Positions 34,455-43,424 are shown, numbered from the stretch's first letter. The stretch is 64,000 nucleotides of DNA from an uncultured Clostridia bacterium (GCA_947629045.1 CANRCF010000032.1:1-64000); one strand, 5' to 3'. The notes: a model not told the origin generated them from the letters alone. Numbers and translations are program-made.

Positions 34455-34873
34455 TGAACGAGTATTTATATAAAGACATTTCCATAGGCCAAACCGAGGA
34501 ATTTCAATTTGAAATAACAAATGAAAAAATGAAACAATTTTTAGATATTACAGGAGATGTTAATCCTTTACATAATGATATACACTATGCAAAAGAAAAA
34601 GGGTATAACGATGTAGTTGTTTATGGTTTACTAACTACATCAGCTTTATCGACCTTGGCAGGAGTATATTTACCTGGAAAGTATAGCCTTATACATAGTG
34701 TGGAAATTAATTATGCAAAACCAGTATTTATTAAAAATTCTCCTCTAACAGTAAAAGGAGAAGTTATTGAAAAAGATGATAGGTTTTCTAGAATTACACT
34801 TAAAGTTTCAATTTTTGATAAACAAAATAGCAAAGTATGTAGAGGAATTATGCAAATAGGCGTACTATATTGA
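34454..34873 (+). CDS. MaoC-like hot-dog dehydratase/hydratase
   Basis: A 139-residue single hot-dog protein. TGDVNPLHND near residue 36 carries the Asp and His of R-specific enoyl hydratases (PhaJ/MaoC), and YGLLTTSALSTLAG and NYAKPVF follow in the expected places. Such enzymes add or remove water across C2-C3 of an acyl thioester. Acting on glyceryl-ACP, removal of the 3-hydroxyl would give an enol form of pyruvyl-ACP; this is my inference from the chemistry. The gene overlaps the ACP by one base and ends 14 bases before the MBOAT start. Alternatively it acts on another acyl-ACP. Confidence 0.85.
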   Translation: MNEYLYKDISIGQTEEFQFEITNEKMKQFLDITGDVNPLHNDIHYAKEKGYNDVVVYGLLTTSALSTLAGVYLPGKYSLIHSVEINYAKPVFIKNSPLTVKGEVIEKDDRFSRITLKVSIFDKQNSKVCRGIMQIGVLY

Positions 34874-34887
34874 AAGGAACAAAGAAT

Positions 34888-36399
34888 ATGGGAATTACAA
34901 CACTTAACTTTTTTATATTTCTATTAGCAAGCATTATTTTATATTATTTATTTCCAAAAAAACATAGATGGATGGTGCTTTTGGCTGCAAGCCTAGTTTT
35001 CTTTTTGCTATCAGGAGCACATTATTTAATACTTTATATGTTATTTGGCATAATTGTTACTTATATTGGAACACGATTAATTGACGAAAAACTAAAAAGT
35101 GAAAAAACAAAAAAGATTACACTTTTTATTACAATTGCAAGTATTGTAATTGAATTAGTAGCATTAAGATGGATAAATATAATACCAACAACCGTTAATA
35201 GCTTATCAAATTTATTTAATATTAATTTTAGTTTATCGACAATTAATTTATTAGCACCATTAGGAATTTCATATTATACATTATCATTAATAGGTTATAC
35301 ATTAGATGTGTATTGGACAACTTCAAAGGCACAAAAAAATATATTTAAACATGCGTTATTTACTTGCTATTATCCGGTTATGATTTCTGGTCCAATTGTT
35401 CGTTATGAACATATGAAAAAAGAACTATTTGAACCAAGAAAGTTCAGTTTCAATAATGTTCTTTTTGGAGTAGAACGCATTATTTATGGACTTCTTAAAA
35501 AAATGGTTATTGCTGATCAATTAGCGATAGTAGTAAATACAATATTTGGTGATTATCATCAATATTCGGGATTATATATAATATTTGGCGCTATTTTATA
35601 TGCTGTTCAATTATATATGGATTTTTCTGGTTGTATTGATATAGTAATAGGTGCTAGCAAAACTTATGGTGTTGTTTTACCAGAAAATTTTGAAAGCCCA
35701 TTTTTCTCAAGAAATCTATCAGAATTTTGGAGGAGGTGGCATATTTCTTTGGGACTATGGGGAAAAGATTACATTATGTATCCACTTCTTAAATCTGAAA
35801 AATTTCAAAAATTAGGTGCATTGTGTAAAGAAAAATTTGGTAAGAAAATTGGTAAAAAAATACCAACTATCCTTTCTATTTTAATTTTATGGCTTGTTAT
35901 TGGAATCTGGCATGGAGCATCTTATAAATACATATTTGCGGCAGGTATTATACCATGGATTTACTTAACAGCTAGCGAATTATTAACAGATACTTTTAAA
36001 AAAGTTAGAGAGAAATTACATATTAAAACAGATACGATGAGTTATCGTATATATGAATCTTTTAGAACTTTTGCATTAATGTGTGTGATTTGGATATTTG
36101 CATTAGCGCCAAGTTTTCTTATGGGATTCGACGTGTTGGCAAGTATTTTTGGTGAAACTAATTTAGATTTAAGATTACAACTGCCACAAATACCATATAA
36201 TGCTATTACTTTATCTACTTTATTAGTATTTTTTGTAGATTATTTAAAATATAAAAATGTTAATGTATTAGAAAAGTTTAATCAAAGAAATCTTGTTCTA
36301 AAATATATTGTAATATATACTATTTTATATGTTATTTTAGTTTATGGAGCATATGGACCAGGATACAATCCTGTAGATTTCATCTATGGAGGATTTTAA
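34888..36399 (+). CDS. MBOAT family membrane O-acyltransferase (DltB/AlgI-like)
   Basis: A 503-residue polytopic protein predicted to carry an acyl group across the membrane to an extracellular glycan. MBOAT features are FFSRNLSEFWRRWHISLGLW followed by GKDYIMYPLL, and the catalytic histidine in VIGIWHGASYKYI. An early CYYPVMISGPIVRYEHM block is also family-typical. AAAGGAAC precedes ATG 34888; the TTG in the track at 34870 overlaps the MaoC stop and is less likely. DltB is the precedent for taking the acyl group directly from a carrier protein. Here the carrier is the FkbH-linked ACP. Its end overlaps the second SGNH gene by one base. Confidence 0.9.
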   Translation: MGITTLNFFIFLLASIILYYLFPKKHRWMVLLAASLVFFLLSGAHYLILYMLFGIIVTYIGTRLIDEKLKSEKTKKITLFITIASIVIELVALRWINIIPTTVNSLSNLFNINFSLSTINLLAPLGISYYTLSLIGYTLDVYWTTSKAQKNIFKHALFTCYYPVMISGPIVRYEHMKKELFEPRKFSFNNVLFGVERIIYGLLKKMVIADQLAIVVNTIFGDYHQYSGLYIIFGAILYAVQLYMDFSGCIDIVIGASKTYGVVLPENFESPFFSRNLSEFWRRWHISLGLWGKDYIMYPLLKSEKFQKLGALCKEKFGKKIGKKIPTILSILILWLVIGIWHGASYKYIFAAGIIPWIYLTASELLTDTFKKVREKLHIKTDTMSYRIYESFRTFALMCVIWIFALAPSFLMGFDVLASIFGETNLDLRLQLPQIPYNAITLSTLLVFFVDYLKYKNVNVLEKFNQRNLVLKYIVIYTILYVILVYGAYGPGYNPVDFIYGGF

Positions 36400-37478
36400 T
36401 GAAAATAAAAAAATTTTTAAAATGGTTTTTTTTGATTTTATTATTTATTATAGTTTCGCTTTTCTTTTTTAAAATAGTTAGCTATTTACAAAAACCAATG
36501 AGAATGGATTTGCAAAATATTGCGGGCTTTTATGGAGAAAAAAAGAATTCTTTAGATGTTGTACAAATAGGTGGAAGTGCTACATTTGTGTATTGGCAGC
36601 CATTAAGAGCATTTGAAAAGGCGGGAGTTGCATCGTATAATTATGCTGCTAATACTATACAACCTGAATTATATAAGACAATGATAAAAGAAATATTAAA
36701 AACACAAAAACCAAAATTAATTGTAATAGATGCTAGGTGTTTTCAATATAGAGATAAAGACCAACCACCCCAAGAAGTATCTTATAGAAATGTACTAACA
36801 GGAATGCCACTATCACTCAATAAAATTGAATTTATCCATAATAACATAAAGAAGTATTTAGGGGAAGACCAAAGTGAATTATCGTATTATTTTGATATTA
36901 TTAAATATCATAGAGATCTTAAAAATGAAAAAATAAATGATCAACTAAAAATGGCATTAAATTCATATCATTTTAATGATAAAGGTTTTCAATTTCAAAT
37001 TAGCGCAGAAAAATTAAGTCGAAAAGAGTACTATACTATTGATAAAACAGCACTTTCAAAAGACACAGAGGAAATTTTAATCGATTTATTAGATTATATG
37101 AAAACAACAGATTGCAATTATTTATTTGTAGTTTCGCCTTATGTAGAATATAAGGAACATAAAGAAGTTTATAACTATGTATCAGATATTGTTGAATCAT
37201 ATGGATATAACTTTTTAGATTGTAATGACTTTGAAAAAGATATGAATTTAAATTTTAATACTGACTTTTATAATAGTACACATACAAACATTTTTGGCTC
37301 AGAAAAATATACTGATTTTTTACTTGATTATATGCTAGAAAATTATGAATTACCAGATAGAAAGGCAGAATATAAAGATTGGGTAGATTTACTACCAGAA
37401 TGGGACACTTTAGTTATGGAAACAGAAAAGGCAACTCAAATTTTAGTTAACAAAGAAAATGTGAAAGACCAAAATTGA
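36399..37478 (+). CDS. Membrane-anchored SGNH/DltD-AlgX-like protein, copy 2
   Basis: A 359-residue paralogue of the protein at 31355. After one membrane helix (about 8-28) come NIAGFYGEKKNSLDVVQIGG and SATFVYW with the putative nucleophile serine, VIDARCFQYR, SYRNVLTGMP and THTNIFGSEKYTDF with the putative histidine. It starts on the last base of the MBOAT gene, so it is the most likely direct partner, as DltD is for DltB. Two copies may serve two acceptor positions or form a heteromer. Nothing suggests either copy is broken. Confidence 0.75.
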   Translation: MKIKKFLKWFFLILLFIIVSLFFFKIVSYLQKPMRMDLQNIAGFYGEKKNSLDVVQIGGSATFVYWQPLRAFEKAGVASYNYAANTIQPELYKTMIKEILKTQKPKLIVIDARCFQYRDKDQPPQEVSYRNVLTGMPLSLNKIEFIHNNIKKYLGEDQSELSYYFDIIKYHRDLKNEKINDQLKMALNSYHFNDKGFQFQISAEKLSRKEYYTIDKTALSKDTEEILIDLLDYMKTTDCNYLFVVSPYVEYKEHKEVYNYVSDIVESYGYNFLDCNDFEKDMNLNFNTDFYNSTHTNIFGSEKYTDFLLDYMLENYELPDRKAEYKDWVDLLPEWDTLVMETEKATQILVNKENVKDQN

Positions 37479-37577
37479 TATAACAAATTAATGTATTTGC
37501 CAATAAACATATAAAAATAATAGCATTAAATTAAAATTCCAATAAAATTTTAATTACTATGTGAGGAAGGTTAAATT

Positions 37578-38411
37578 ATGGATAACGAATTATTAAAAAT
37601 AAGAAAAAAAATCTTTCTAACTGCTTACAGTGCTAGCATAGCACACATAGCGTCTGCATTTTCAATTGTGGAAATTTTGTATGCTTTATACATAAAAAAA
37701 ATATTAAAATATGATGCTACAAGTCCTAATTGGGAAGATAGAGATTTATTTATTTTAAGTAAGGGACATGGTAGTTTAGCACTTTATACTATGTTATGTA
37801 AGGCAGGATATTTTGATGAAGAAGTATTAAGAACTTTTTCAAAGCCAGGTTCTTATCTTGGTGGAGAACCATGCGTACCTAATATACCAGGAGTAGAAGC
37901 TTCCACTGGCTCTTTAGGACATGGATTATCTATAGGGGTAGGTATGGCACTAGCAAAAAAAATGGATAGAAAAGAAAACAAAGTTTATGTGCTATTAGGA
38001 GATGGAGAGTGTCAAGAAGGAACGATTTGGGAGGCTGCTATGTTTGCAGCTCATCAGCAATTAAACAATTTAACTGCTATTATTGATAGTAATAAACTAC
38101 AAAAAATGAATACTTTGGAAAATGTAATGGGGATTAAGTCTTGGAAAGAAGTGTTTTTGGCACTTAATTGGGAGATAAAAGAAGTAGACGGACACAATGT
38201 ATATGCTATTGAACAGGCACTAAAAGAGCCTAGAAATAATAAAAAGCCATTAGCCCTTATTGCAAATACTGTTAAGGGAAAAGGAGTATCGATTATTGAA
38301 AATAATCCTAGATGGCATTGGAGACTTCCAAACAAAAAAGAACTAAAGGTATTTATGGAAGAACTAGAAATAAGTGAGGAGGAAATAGCAAAATGCAAAA
38401 GGCTTATGTGA
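37578..38411 (+). CDS. Transketolase, N-terminal subunit (split)
   Basis: A 277-residue protein with the thiamine-diphosphate binding half of transketolase. SKGHGSLALYTML, TGSLGHGLSIGVGMAL, YVLLGDGECQEGTIWEA and LTAIIDSNKLQKM give the GDG...N cofactor motif. The pyrimidine-binding half is the next gene, overlapping by 19 bases. Split transketolases occur in archaea and in surface-sugar loci. The place between decoration genes and a cytidylyltransferase suggests it makes or rearranges a ketose phosphate for a glycan, not central metabolism; this is inferred from context only. GTGAGGAAGG precedes the ATG. Confidence 0.88.
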   Translation: MDNELLKIRKKIFLTAYSASIAHIASAFSIVEILYALYIKKILKYDATSPNWEDRDLFILSKGHGSLALYTMLCKAGYFDEEVLRTFSKPGSYLGGEPCVPNIPGVEASTGSLGHGLSIGVGMALAKKMDRKENKVYVLLGDGECQEGTIWEAAMFAAHQQLNNLTAIIDSNKLQKMNTLENVMGIKSWKEVFLALNWEIKEVDGHNVYAIEQALKEPRNNKKPLALIANTVKGKGVSIIENNPRWHWRLPNKKELKVFMEELEISEEEIAKCKRLM

Positions 38412-39316
38412 ATGCATTGTATGAATTGATTAGTAAAGATAAAAATGTAATATCTTGTTTGTCAGATAGTGGTACTGATTATGATGAATTAATTGCTAGA
38501 GAATTTCCAGATCAGTGCATTAATTTTGGCATTAGTGAAAACAATAAAGTAGCGGCTGCTTCTGGTTTAGCTGCTTGCGGAAAAATTCCGTTTGTTTACA
38601 CTACTAATGCTTTTCTATCCTATCGTTCCTATGAATTTATTAGAGATGATATTTGTATGCAAAATCGTAATGTAAAATTGGTTGGTATGGGTTCTGGTCT
38701 TTCATGGTCAACATTGGGACCTACACATCATGCTACGGAAGATATTGCAGTTTTAAAATCGATTCCTAATCTTACTATATTATCACCGGCAAGTCCATTA
38801 GAATTAAAGCAATGTGTACAAAAAGCCTATGACATAAAAGGACCTGTATATATTAGAATGGGAATGAGTAATGAAAAGGAAATCTATGAAGAAGATTACA
38901 ATTTTGAATTTGGAAAAAATGTTATTATTCAAGAAGGAAAAGATGCTACTGTATTTGTTACAGGAAGTATTATTGCAGAGGTAATAGAGGCAGGAAAAAT
39001 TTTACAGGGGAATAATATTTCTATCAAAATTATTAATATTCCTACAATAAAACCATTGGACATTGAAGGCATAAAGCAAGAGTGTAAAAAACAAAATAAA
39101 ATATTTTCTGTAGAAGAACATAACGTAATTGGAGGGATTGGAACTAGCATTGCTGATGTAGTAGCTGCAAATCATTTATCTGTTAATTTAAAAAAGATAG
39201 GACTAAATGATACTTTCGCTTATGGATATGGAACTTATGAACAAATAAAAGAAATGAATGATTTAGATAGTAAGCATATATGTCAATTCCTGAAAGATGC
39301 AATTACAAATTTATAA
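38393..39316 (+). CDS. Transketolase, C-terminal subunit (split)
   Basis: A 307-residue protein with the pyrimidine-binding and C-terminal domains of transketolase. FPDQCINFGISENNKVAAAS carries the catalytic-site glutamate region, FVYTTNAFLSYRSYEFIRDD the substrate-binding part, and SVEEHNVIGGIGTSIADVVA the C-terminal domain. It overlaps the N-terminal subunit gene and should form an alpha2-beta2 enzyme with it. GAGGAGG lies just before the ATG. Some 1-deoxyxylulose-phosphate-like synthases share this fold, so a two-carbon transfer with another donor is possible. Confidence 0.88.
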   Translation: MQKAYVNALYELISKDKNVISCLSDSGTDYDELIAREFPDQCINFGISENNKVAAASGLAACGKIPFVYTTNAFLSYRSYEFIRDDICMQNRNVKLVGMGSGLSWSTLGPTHHATEDIAVLKSIPNLTILSPASPLELKQCVQKAYDIKGPVYIRMGMSNEKEIYEEDYNFEFGKNVIIQEGKDATVFVTGSIIAEVIEAGKILQGNNISIKIINIPTIKPLDIEGIKQECKKQNKIFSVEEHNVIGGIGTSIADVVAANHLSVNLKKIGLNDTFAYGYGTYEQIKEMNDLDSKHICQFLKDAITNL

Positions 39317-39341
39317 ATTAAAAAATGAAAGGAGTTTAAAT

Positions 39342-40055
39342 ATGAAAAGAATAGCTATTATAATTGCAGGAGGGTCTGGAAAAAGAATGGGACAAGATAT
39401 CCCTAAACAGTTTATTAATGTTTATGATAAGCCAATTATTATTTATACATTAGAAGCTTTTCAAAACCATCCAAGCATTGATGGGATAATTGTTGTATGT
39501 ATAAATGGTTGGTTTGAAATATTAAGATCATATGCAAAACAATTTAATATTACAAAATTAGTTTCGATTGTTAATGGCGGAGAGTGTGGACAAGAATCTA
39601 TAAAAAATGGATTGCTAGAAGCAAAAAGATTATATTCTGAAGATGATATTGTATTAATACATGATGCAAACAGACCAATGGTTACGCCAGAAGTCATATC
39701 GGATAATATTGCTACATGTGAGAAATGTGGTAATGCAGTTACAGTTATTCCTTGTACGACTGTAGTATTAGGCAAGACTGATGATAATTATTCCAAGGAA
39801 GTTATAGATAGAGACAAAATATATTTAACACAAACACCACATGCTTTTGTACTAAAAGATATATTAAGTGCTCATGAAGAAGCTAAGCAGAAAGGAATCA
39901 CTAACACTGTTGCAAGTTGCTCATTATATATTGAATTAGGCAGAAAAGTGTATTATTCTACTGGTGATGAAACAAATATAAAATTAACTACACTAGGAGA
40001 TATTACTATATTTAAAGCTTTATTAAATACAAAATTGATGGATTGGATGAAATAA
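39342..40055 (+). CDS. IspD/TarI-like cytidylyltransferase of the polysaccharide locus
   Basis: A 237-residue CTP-dependent nucleotidyltransferase. IIAGGSGKRMGQDIPKQF is the CTP-binding loop, DANRPMVTPE the metal site and LTQTPHAF the family block. IspD activates methylerythritol phosphate and TarI ribitol phosphate; context after transketolase argues for a pentose- or pentulose-derived substrate. A second, TarI-like copy is at 55600 with a TarJ reductase, so this one likely makes a different CDP-alcohol or CDP-sugar. ATG 39342 follows AAAGGAG; the track start at 39297 lies in the preceding gene. Confidence 0.82.
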   Translation: MKRIAIIIAGGSGKRMGQDIPKQFINVYDKPIIIYTLEAFQNHPSIDGIIVVCINGWFEILRSYAKQFNITKLVSIVNGGECGQESIKNGLLEAKRLYSEDDIVLIHDANRPMVTPEVISDNIATCEKCGNAVTVIPCTTVVLGKTDDNYSKEVIDRDKIYLTQTPHAFVLKDILSAHEEAKQKGITNTVASCSLYIELGRKVYYSTGDETNIKLTTLGDITIFKALLNTKLMDWMK

Positions 40056-40057
40056 AA

Positions 40058-41089
40058 ATGATTAAAAATGTAAATTTATATAATGAAAATATAAAAAATG
40101 TATTAAGAGAAAATAAATTTGATGAATTAAAGAATAAAAGTATTTTAATTACAGGAGCAAATGGATTAATTGGTTCTGCCATTATAGATACATTAAATTA
40201 TTTAAATTGCCATGAAAATTATAATACAAAAGTTATAGCAATCGTAAGAAATAAAAACAAAGTATTAAAAAGAATAATTGATTATAAAAATGTAATTATT
40301 TTAGAGCAAGATGTTATAGAAAAAATTAAATATGAAGGAAATGTAGATTACATTATTCATGCAGCAAGTAATGCTCATCCACAAGTTTTTGTGATGGATC
40401 CTGTTGGAACCATGTTGGGAAACTTTATTGGAATGAATAATATTTTAAAATTTGCAATTTCACATGGATGTAAAAGGGTAGAATACATATCTTCAGGGGA
40501 AGTTTATGGTCAGGGAGATGAAGCAATAGAAGCATTTTTGGAGGAATATAATGGAAAAATTAATCCTATAAATGTTAGAAGTTGTTATCCATTAAGTAAA
40601 TTAGCAGCTGAATGTTTATGTATTTCATATAGTGAACAGTACAATATAGAAACAGTTGTAGCAAGACCATGCCATATTTATGGACCTACTCAAACAGAAA
40701 CAGATAGTAGGGCTTCAGCACAATTCATAAGAAATGCTGTAAATGGAGAAAATATAATAATGAAAAGTGAAGGCTTGCAAGTTCGTTCTTACTGTTATGT
40801 ATTAGATTGTGTTACAGGCATTTTAACAATTCTAATTAAAGGGGGAGATAAAGAGGCTTATAATGTGGCAAATAATAATTCTAGAGTATCTATAAAGAAT
40901 ATAGCTAATATAATAGCAAAAAAATCAAATACTAATGTTCTTTTTGAAATACCAACAGATTCTGAAAAAAAAGGTTATAATCCTGTAACAAGATCTGTAT
41001 TGGATGGAGAAAAATTAGAAAAATTAGGTTGGAAACCATTTTATACCATTGAGGATGGGATTGAACAAACTATAAATATTATGTCATAA
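40058..41089 (+). CDS. NAD-dependent epimerase/dehydratase (extended SDR)
   Basis: A 343-residue SDR enzyme with ILITGANGLIGSAIIDTL (NAD loop), YIIHAASNAHPQVFVMDP, SSGEVYGQG and the catalytic YPLSKLAAE (YxxxK). Family relatives include dTDP-glucose dehydratases and UDP-glucuronate decarboxylases. It follows the cytidylyltransferase by 2 bases, so it probably acts on the nucleotide-linked product of the transketolase-cytidylyltransferase module. ATG 40058 is used, as the TTG at 40043 lies in the preceding gene; GGATG provides a weak ribosome site. Substrate unknown. It is the last gene of the polysaccharide block before the LCP gene. Confidence 0.85.
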   Translation: MIKNVNLYNENIKNVLRENKFDELKNKSILITGANGLIGSAIIDTLNYLNCHENYNTKVIAIVRNKNKVLKRIIDYKNVIILEQDVIEKIKYEGNVDYIIHAASNAHPQVFVMDPVGTMLGNFIGMNNILKFAISHGCKRVEYISSGEVYGQGDEAIEAFLEEYNGKINPINVRSCYPLSKLAAECLCISYSEQYNIETVVARPCHIYGPTQTETDSRASAQFIRNAVNGENIIMKSEGLQVRSYCYVLDCVTGILTILIKGGDKEAYNVANNNSRVSIKNIANIIAKKSNTNVLFEIPTDSEKKGYNPVTRSVLDGEKLEKLGWKPFYTIEDGIEQTINIMS

Positions 41090-41191
41090 TAAAAAATACT
41101 TAAATAAGTATTACAATAAAAAATGTTACAAGAGATTAAAGTCTATTTTGTAATTGTTAAAAACTAATTGAATAAGTAGGAGGAAACAAAA

Positions 41192-42712
41192 ATGTCAGGA
41201 AGACACTCAAATGATTATGGTAGAGAATATGAAATTAATAAAAATCAAAATGTATCAAACAGTAGTAAAAAGAAAACTACAAAGAATAAAAAGAAGAATA
41301 GTACTAAACTTGGTTTAGTATTTAAGATATTAGCTGTAATTTATGTAGTTATAACTATTTCATTTTACATTTCAATATTAAGAATGAATTTATTGCCAAC
41401 TACATATACAGTTGCATTTACAATTGCAGAAATTATATTCACTTTAGCTATGACCATTGGATTAGCTAAAAAACATAAAAGCTATGCATTAAATATTATT
41501 TGTCTTATCATAGTAGTCATAATGTCGTCATTATATATTTATGCAAATAATTATGCAAATGCAACTACAGACTTTTTAGGCAATGTATTTACTGAGACAG
41601 AAGAAACAGAAGATTATTATTTAGTAGTAAGAAAAGATAGTTCATACAATAATATAGAAGACATAAAAGGAAAAGATGTATATTTTTATCAAGTAGAAGA
41701 TGATGTAAAAAAAGATGTTGGAACTAAAGTTACTGTTACATTAAAATCAAAAGATAATTTGGTTGAAATAGGAAAAAATTTATTAAATAATAAATTAGAT
41801 GTTATATTAGTAAGTTCTTCACAATATAGTATGTTATCAGAGGAAATAGAAAAATTTGCAAATAATACAAAAATATTATATACAGCAACTCATAAAATAC
41901 AAAAAGAAGTATCTACAAAAACAGAAGATACTAAATATAACATAGATAGTGGAATTTTTAACGTATACATTAGTGGTATAGATACATCAGGAAGAATTAG
42001 TAATGTATCAAGAAGTGATGCTAATATTGTTGCTACAATTAATACAAAAACACATGAAGTTTTACTCACTTCTATACCAAGAGATTATTATGTAACGTTA
42101 CATAGTAAGAAAGCAAAAGATAAATTAACACACTCTGGAATTTATGGAATTAATGAAACTGTTACAACAGTAGAAGATTTATTGGATATTGATATAAATT
42201 ACTATATTAGAGTAAACTTTACAACTGTAATTAAATTAGTAGATACTTTAGGTGGAATAGATGTTAACTCTGATTACTCTTTTACAACGACTACAGGATA
42301 TCATTTTAACAGAGGTAATAACCATATAAATGGAGAGCAAGCTTTAGCATTTAGTAGAGAAAGATATGCTTTTTCAAGTGGTGATAATCAAAGAGTTAAA
42401 AATCAACAACATGTAATAGAAGCAATAATAAAAAAGGCTTTAAGCGGATCTATCTTAACTAAATATACAAGTATTTTGAAAACATTAGAAGGAAGCTTCC
42501 AAACTAATATTGAACAAGCTGAAATCAGTAGCTTAGTAAAAGGTCAGCTAGAAGATATGACATCATGGACGATAAAAACAAATGCTTTAACAGGATCAAA
42601 TGCAAGTAGAAGCACATATTCAGCAGGCAGTCAGTTATTATATGTTATGATACCTGACTCTACATCAGTACAAAGCGCTAAAGATCAAATAGCAGATGTT
42701 ATGGGAGAATAG
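41192..42712 (+). CDS. LytR-CpsA-Psr (LCP) family glycan ligase
   Basis: A 506-residue membrane protein. A Lys-rich cytoplasmic N-terminus (SSKKKTTKNKKKN) precedes three membrane helices (about 45-125). An accessory extracellular domain (about 150-240) comes next, and then the LCP domain with TINTKTHEVLLTSIPRDYYV, TVEDLLDIDINYYIRVNF and LGGIDV. LCP enzymes attach capsule or teichoic acid from lipid carrier to peptidoglycan. AGTAGGAGGAAAC precedes the ATG. Placed right after the polysaccharide block, it is a good candidate for wall attachment of that polymer. A weak palindrome (AATACTTA/TAAGTATT, 41095-41112) lies between it and the SDR gene. Confidence 0.9.
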   Translation: MSGRHSNDYGREYEINKNQNVSNSSKKKTTKNKKKNSTKLGLVFKILAVIYVVITISFYISILRMNLLPTTYTVAFTIAEIIFTLAMTIGLAKKHKSYALNIICLIIVVIMSSLYIYANNYANATTDFLGNVFTETEETEDYYLVVRKDSSYNNIEDIKGKDVYFYQVEDDVKKDVGTKVTVTLKSKDNLVEIGKNLLNNKLDVILVSSSQYSMLSEEIEKFANNTKILYTATHKIQKEVSTKTEDTKYNIDSGIFNVYISGIDTSGRISNVSRSDANIVATINTKTHEVLLTSIPRDYYVTLHSKKAKDKLTHSGIYGINETVTTVEDLLDIDINYYIRVNFTTVIKLVDTLGGIDVNSDYSFTTTTGYHFNRGNNHINGEQALAFSRERYAFSSGDNQRVKNQQHVIEAIIKKALSGSILTKYTSILKTLEGSFQTNIEQAEISSLVKGQLEDMTSWTIKTNALTGSNASRSTYSAGSQLLYVMIPDSTSVQSAKDQIADVMGE

Positions 42713-42714
42713 AT

Positions 42715-43207
42715 TTGAAAAAAGTAATTATTAGAATTATATTTTTAATTTTGTTAATATTAACATTTTATACAATTTTTATGTTTTCTTCACAAGTAGC
42801 AGAAGAATCCGATGGAATAAGTCAAGGATTATTGAGAAAAATTATTGACAATTTTCCTTATACCAAAAACCTAAGTGAACAAACAAAGTTAAAATTAGTA
42901 GAACATGGAAATCCAATTATCAGAAAACTAGCTCATTTTTCTATTTATGGTTTAGTAGGAATATGGATTATGGCATTTATGAGTACATTTCAAACAAGAC
43001 TTTACAAAAAATGGATAGGTAGTATGATAGTTGGGGTTCGGATATGCTATGCTAGATGAATATCATCAAAGCTTTGTAGCCGGAAGAGGTCCAAGTATTA
43101 CAGATGTTGGAATTGATAGCCTTGGTGTTCTCACAGGAATATTTTTTGTATTAATATTAATATCAGTTTATAAGGCCTTAAGAAGTGATAGAGTAGAGAA
43201 AGTATAA
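42715..43207 (+). pseudogene. VanZ-like gene with a one-base frameshift
   Basis: Starting at TTG 42715 (GGGAGA upstream), the frame reads a membrane protein of the VanZ family up to FQTRLYKKWIGSMIVG and then breaks at TTGGGGTTC. Dropping one G of GGGG (43033-43036) gives VGFGYAMLDEYHQSFVAGRG, the conserved VanZ block, and a frame that continues to the stop at 43207, about 163 residues in all. As written, translation stops at 43059 after 114 residues. Either the gene is decaying or the assembly has an indel. VanZ proteins are small membrane proteins, some linked to teicoplanin resistance; function mostly unknown. It begins 3 bases after the LCP stop. Confidence 0.8.
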
Positions 43208-43211
43208 ATAT

Positions 43212-43258
43212 AAAAGAGATAGAAAAGCTTAATTAATTATTTTCTATCTCTTTTGTCA
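43212..43258 (+). terminator. Strong terminator after the LCP/VanZ operon
   Basis: AAAAGAGATAGAAAA (43212-43226) and TTTTCTATCTCTTTT (43240-43254) are perfect 15-base arms with a 13-base loop. The right arm ends in TTTT, and the A-rich left arm makes it work in both directions. Confidence 0.85.
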
Positions 43259-43271
43259 TTTTATGTAGAAA

Positions 43272-43318
43272 TTTGTCAATCGAATTTTGTTGACAAAGGC
43301 ATAAATACATAGTATTAT
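43272..43318 (+). promoter_or_regulatory. Promoter with palindrome upstream of the toxin gene
   Basis: TTGACA (43290-43295) and TATTAT (43313-43318) are 17 bases apart. TTTGTCAA (43272-43279) and TTGACAAA (43290-43297) form a perfect 8-base inverted repeat covering the -35 box, so a dimeric repressor could bind there. The start codon at 43451 is 130 bases away and a second promoter lies closer. Confidence 0.5.
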
Positions 43319-43380
43319 AAAATATATTTTTAATCATTGATTTTTTATTCTTTTTAAAATCCAAAAAATTAAAATATAAA

Positions 43381-43424
43381 TTGACACACAATCATTATAC
43401 TATATATATATTATAATAATTGTG
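43381..43424 (+). promoter_or_regulatory. Proximal promoter and operator-like repeat of the toxin gene
   Basis: TTGACA (43381-43386) and TATATA (43403-43408) are 16 bases apart. CACAATCATTAT (43387-43398) and ATAATAATTGTG (43413-43424) are inverted repeats with 11 of 12 positions matching and span the promoter, as in autoregulated toxin-antitoxin units. Confidence 0.55.

Noticed and set aside
37578-39316. Transketolase as a plain central-metabolism gene
   Set aside because: Not excluded, but the position within a surface-glycan block beside a cytidylyltransferase makes a glycan role more likely.
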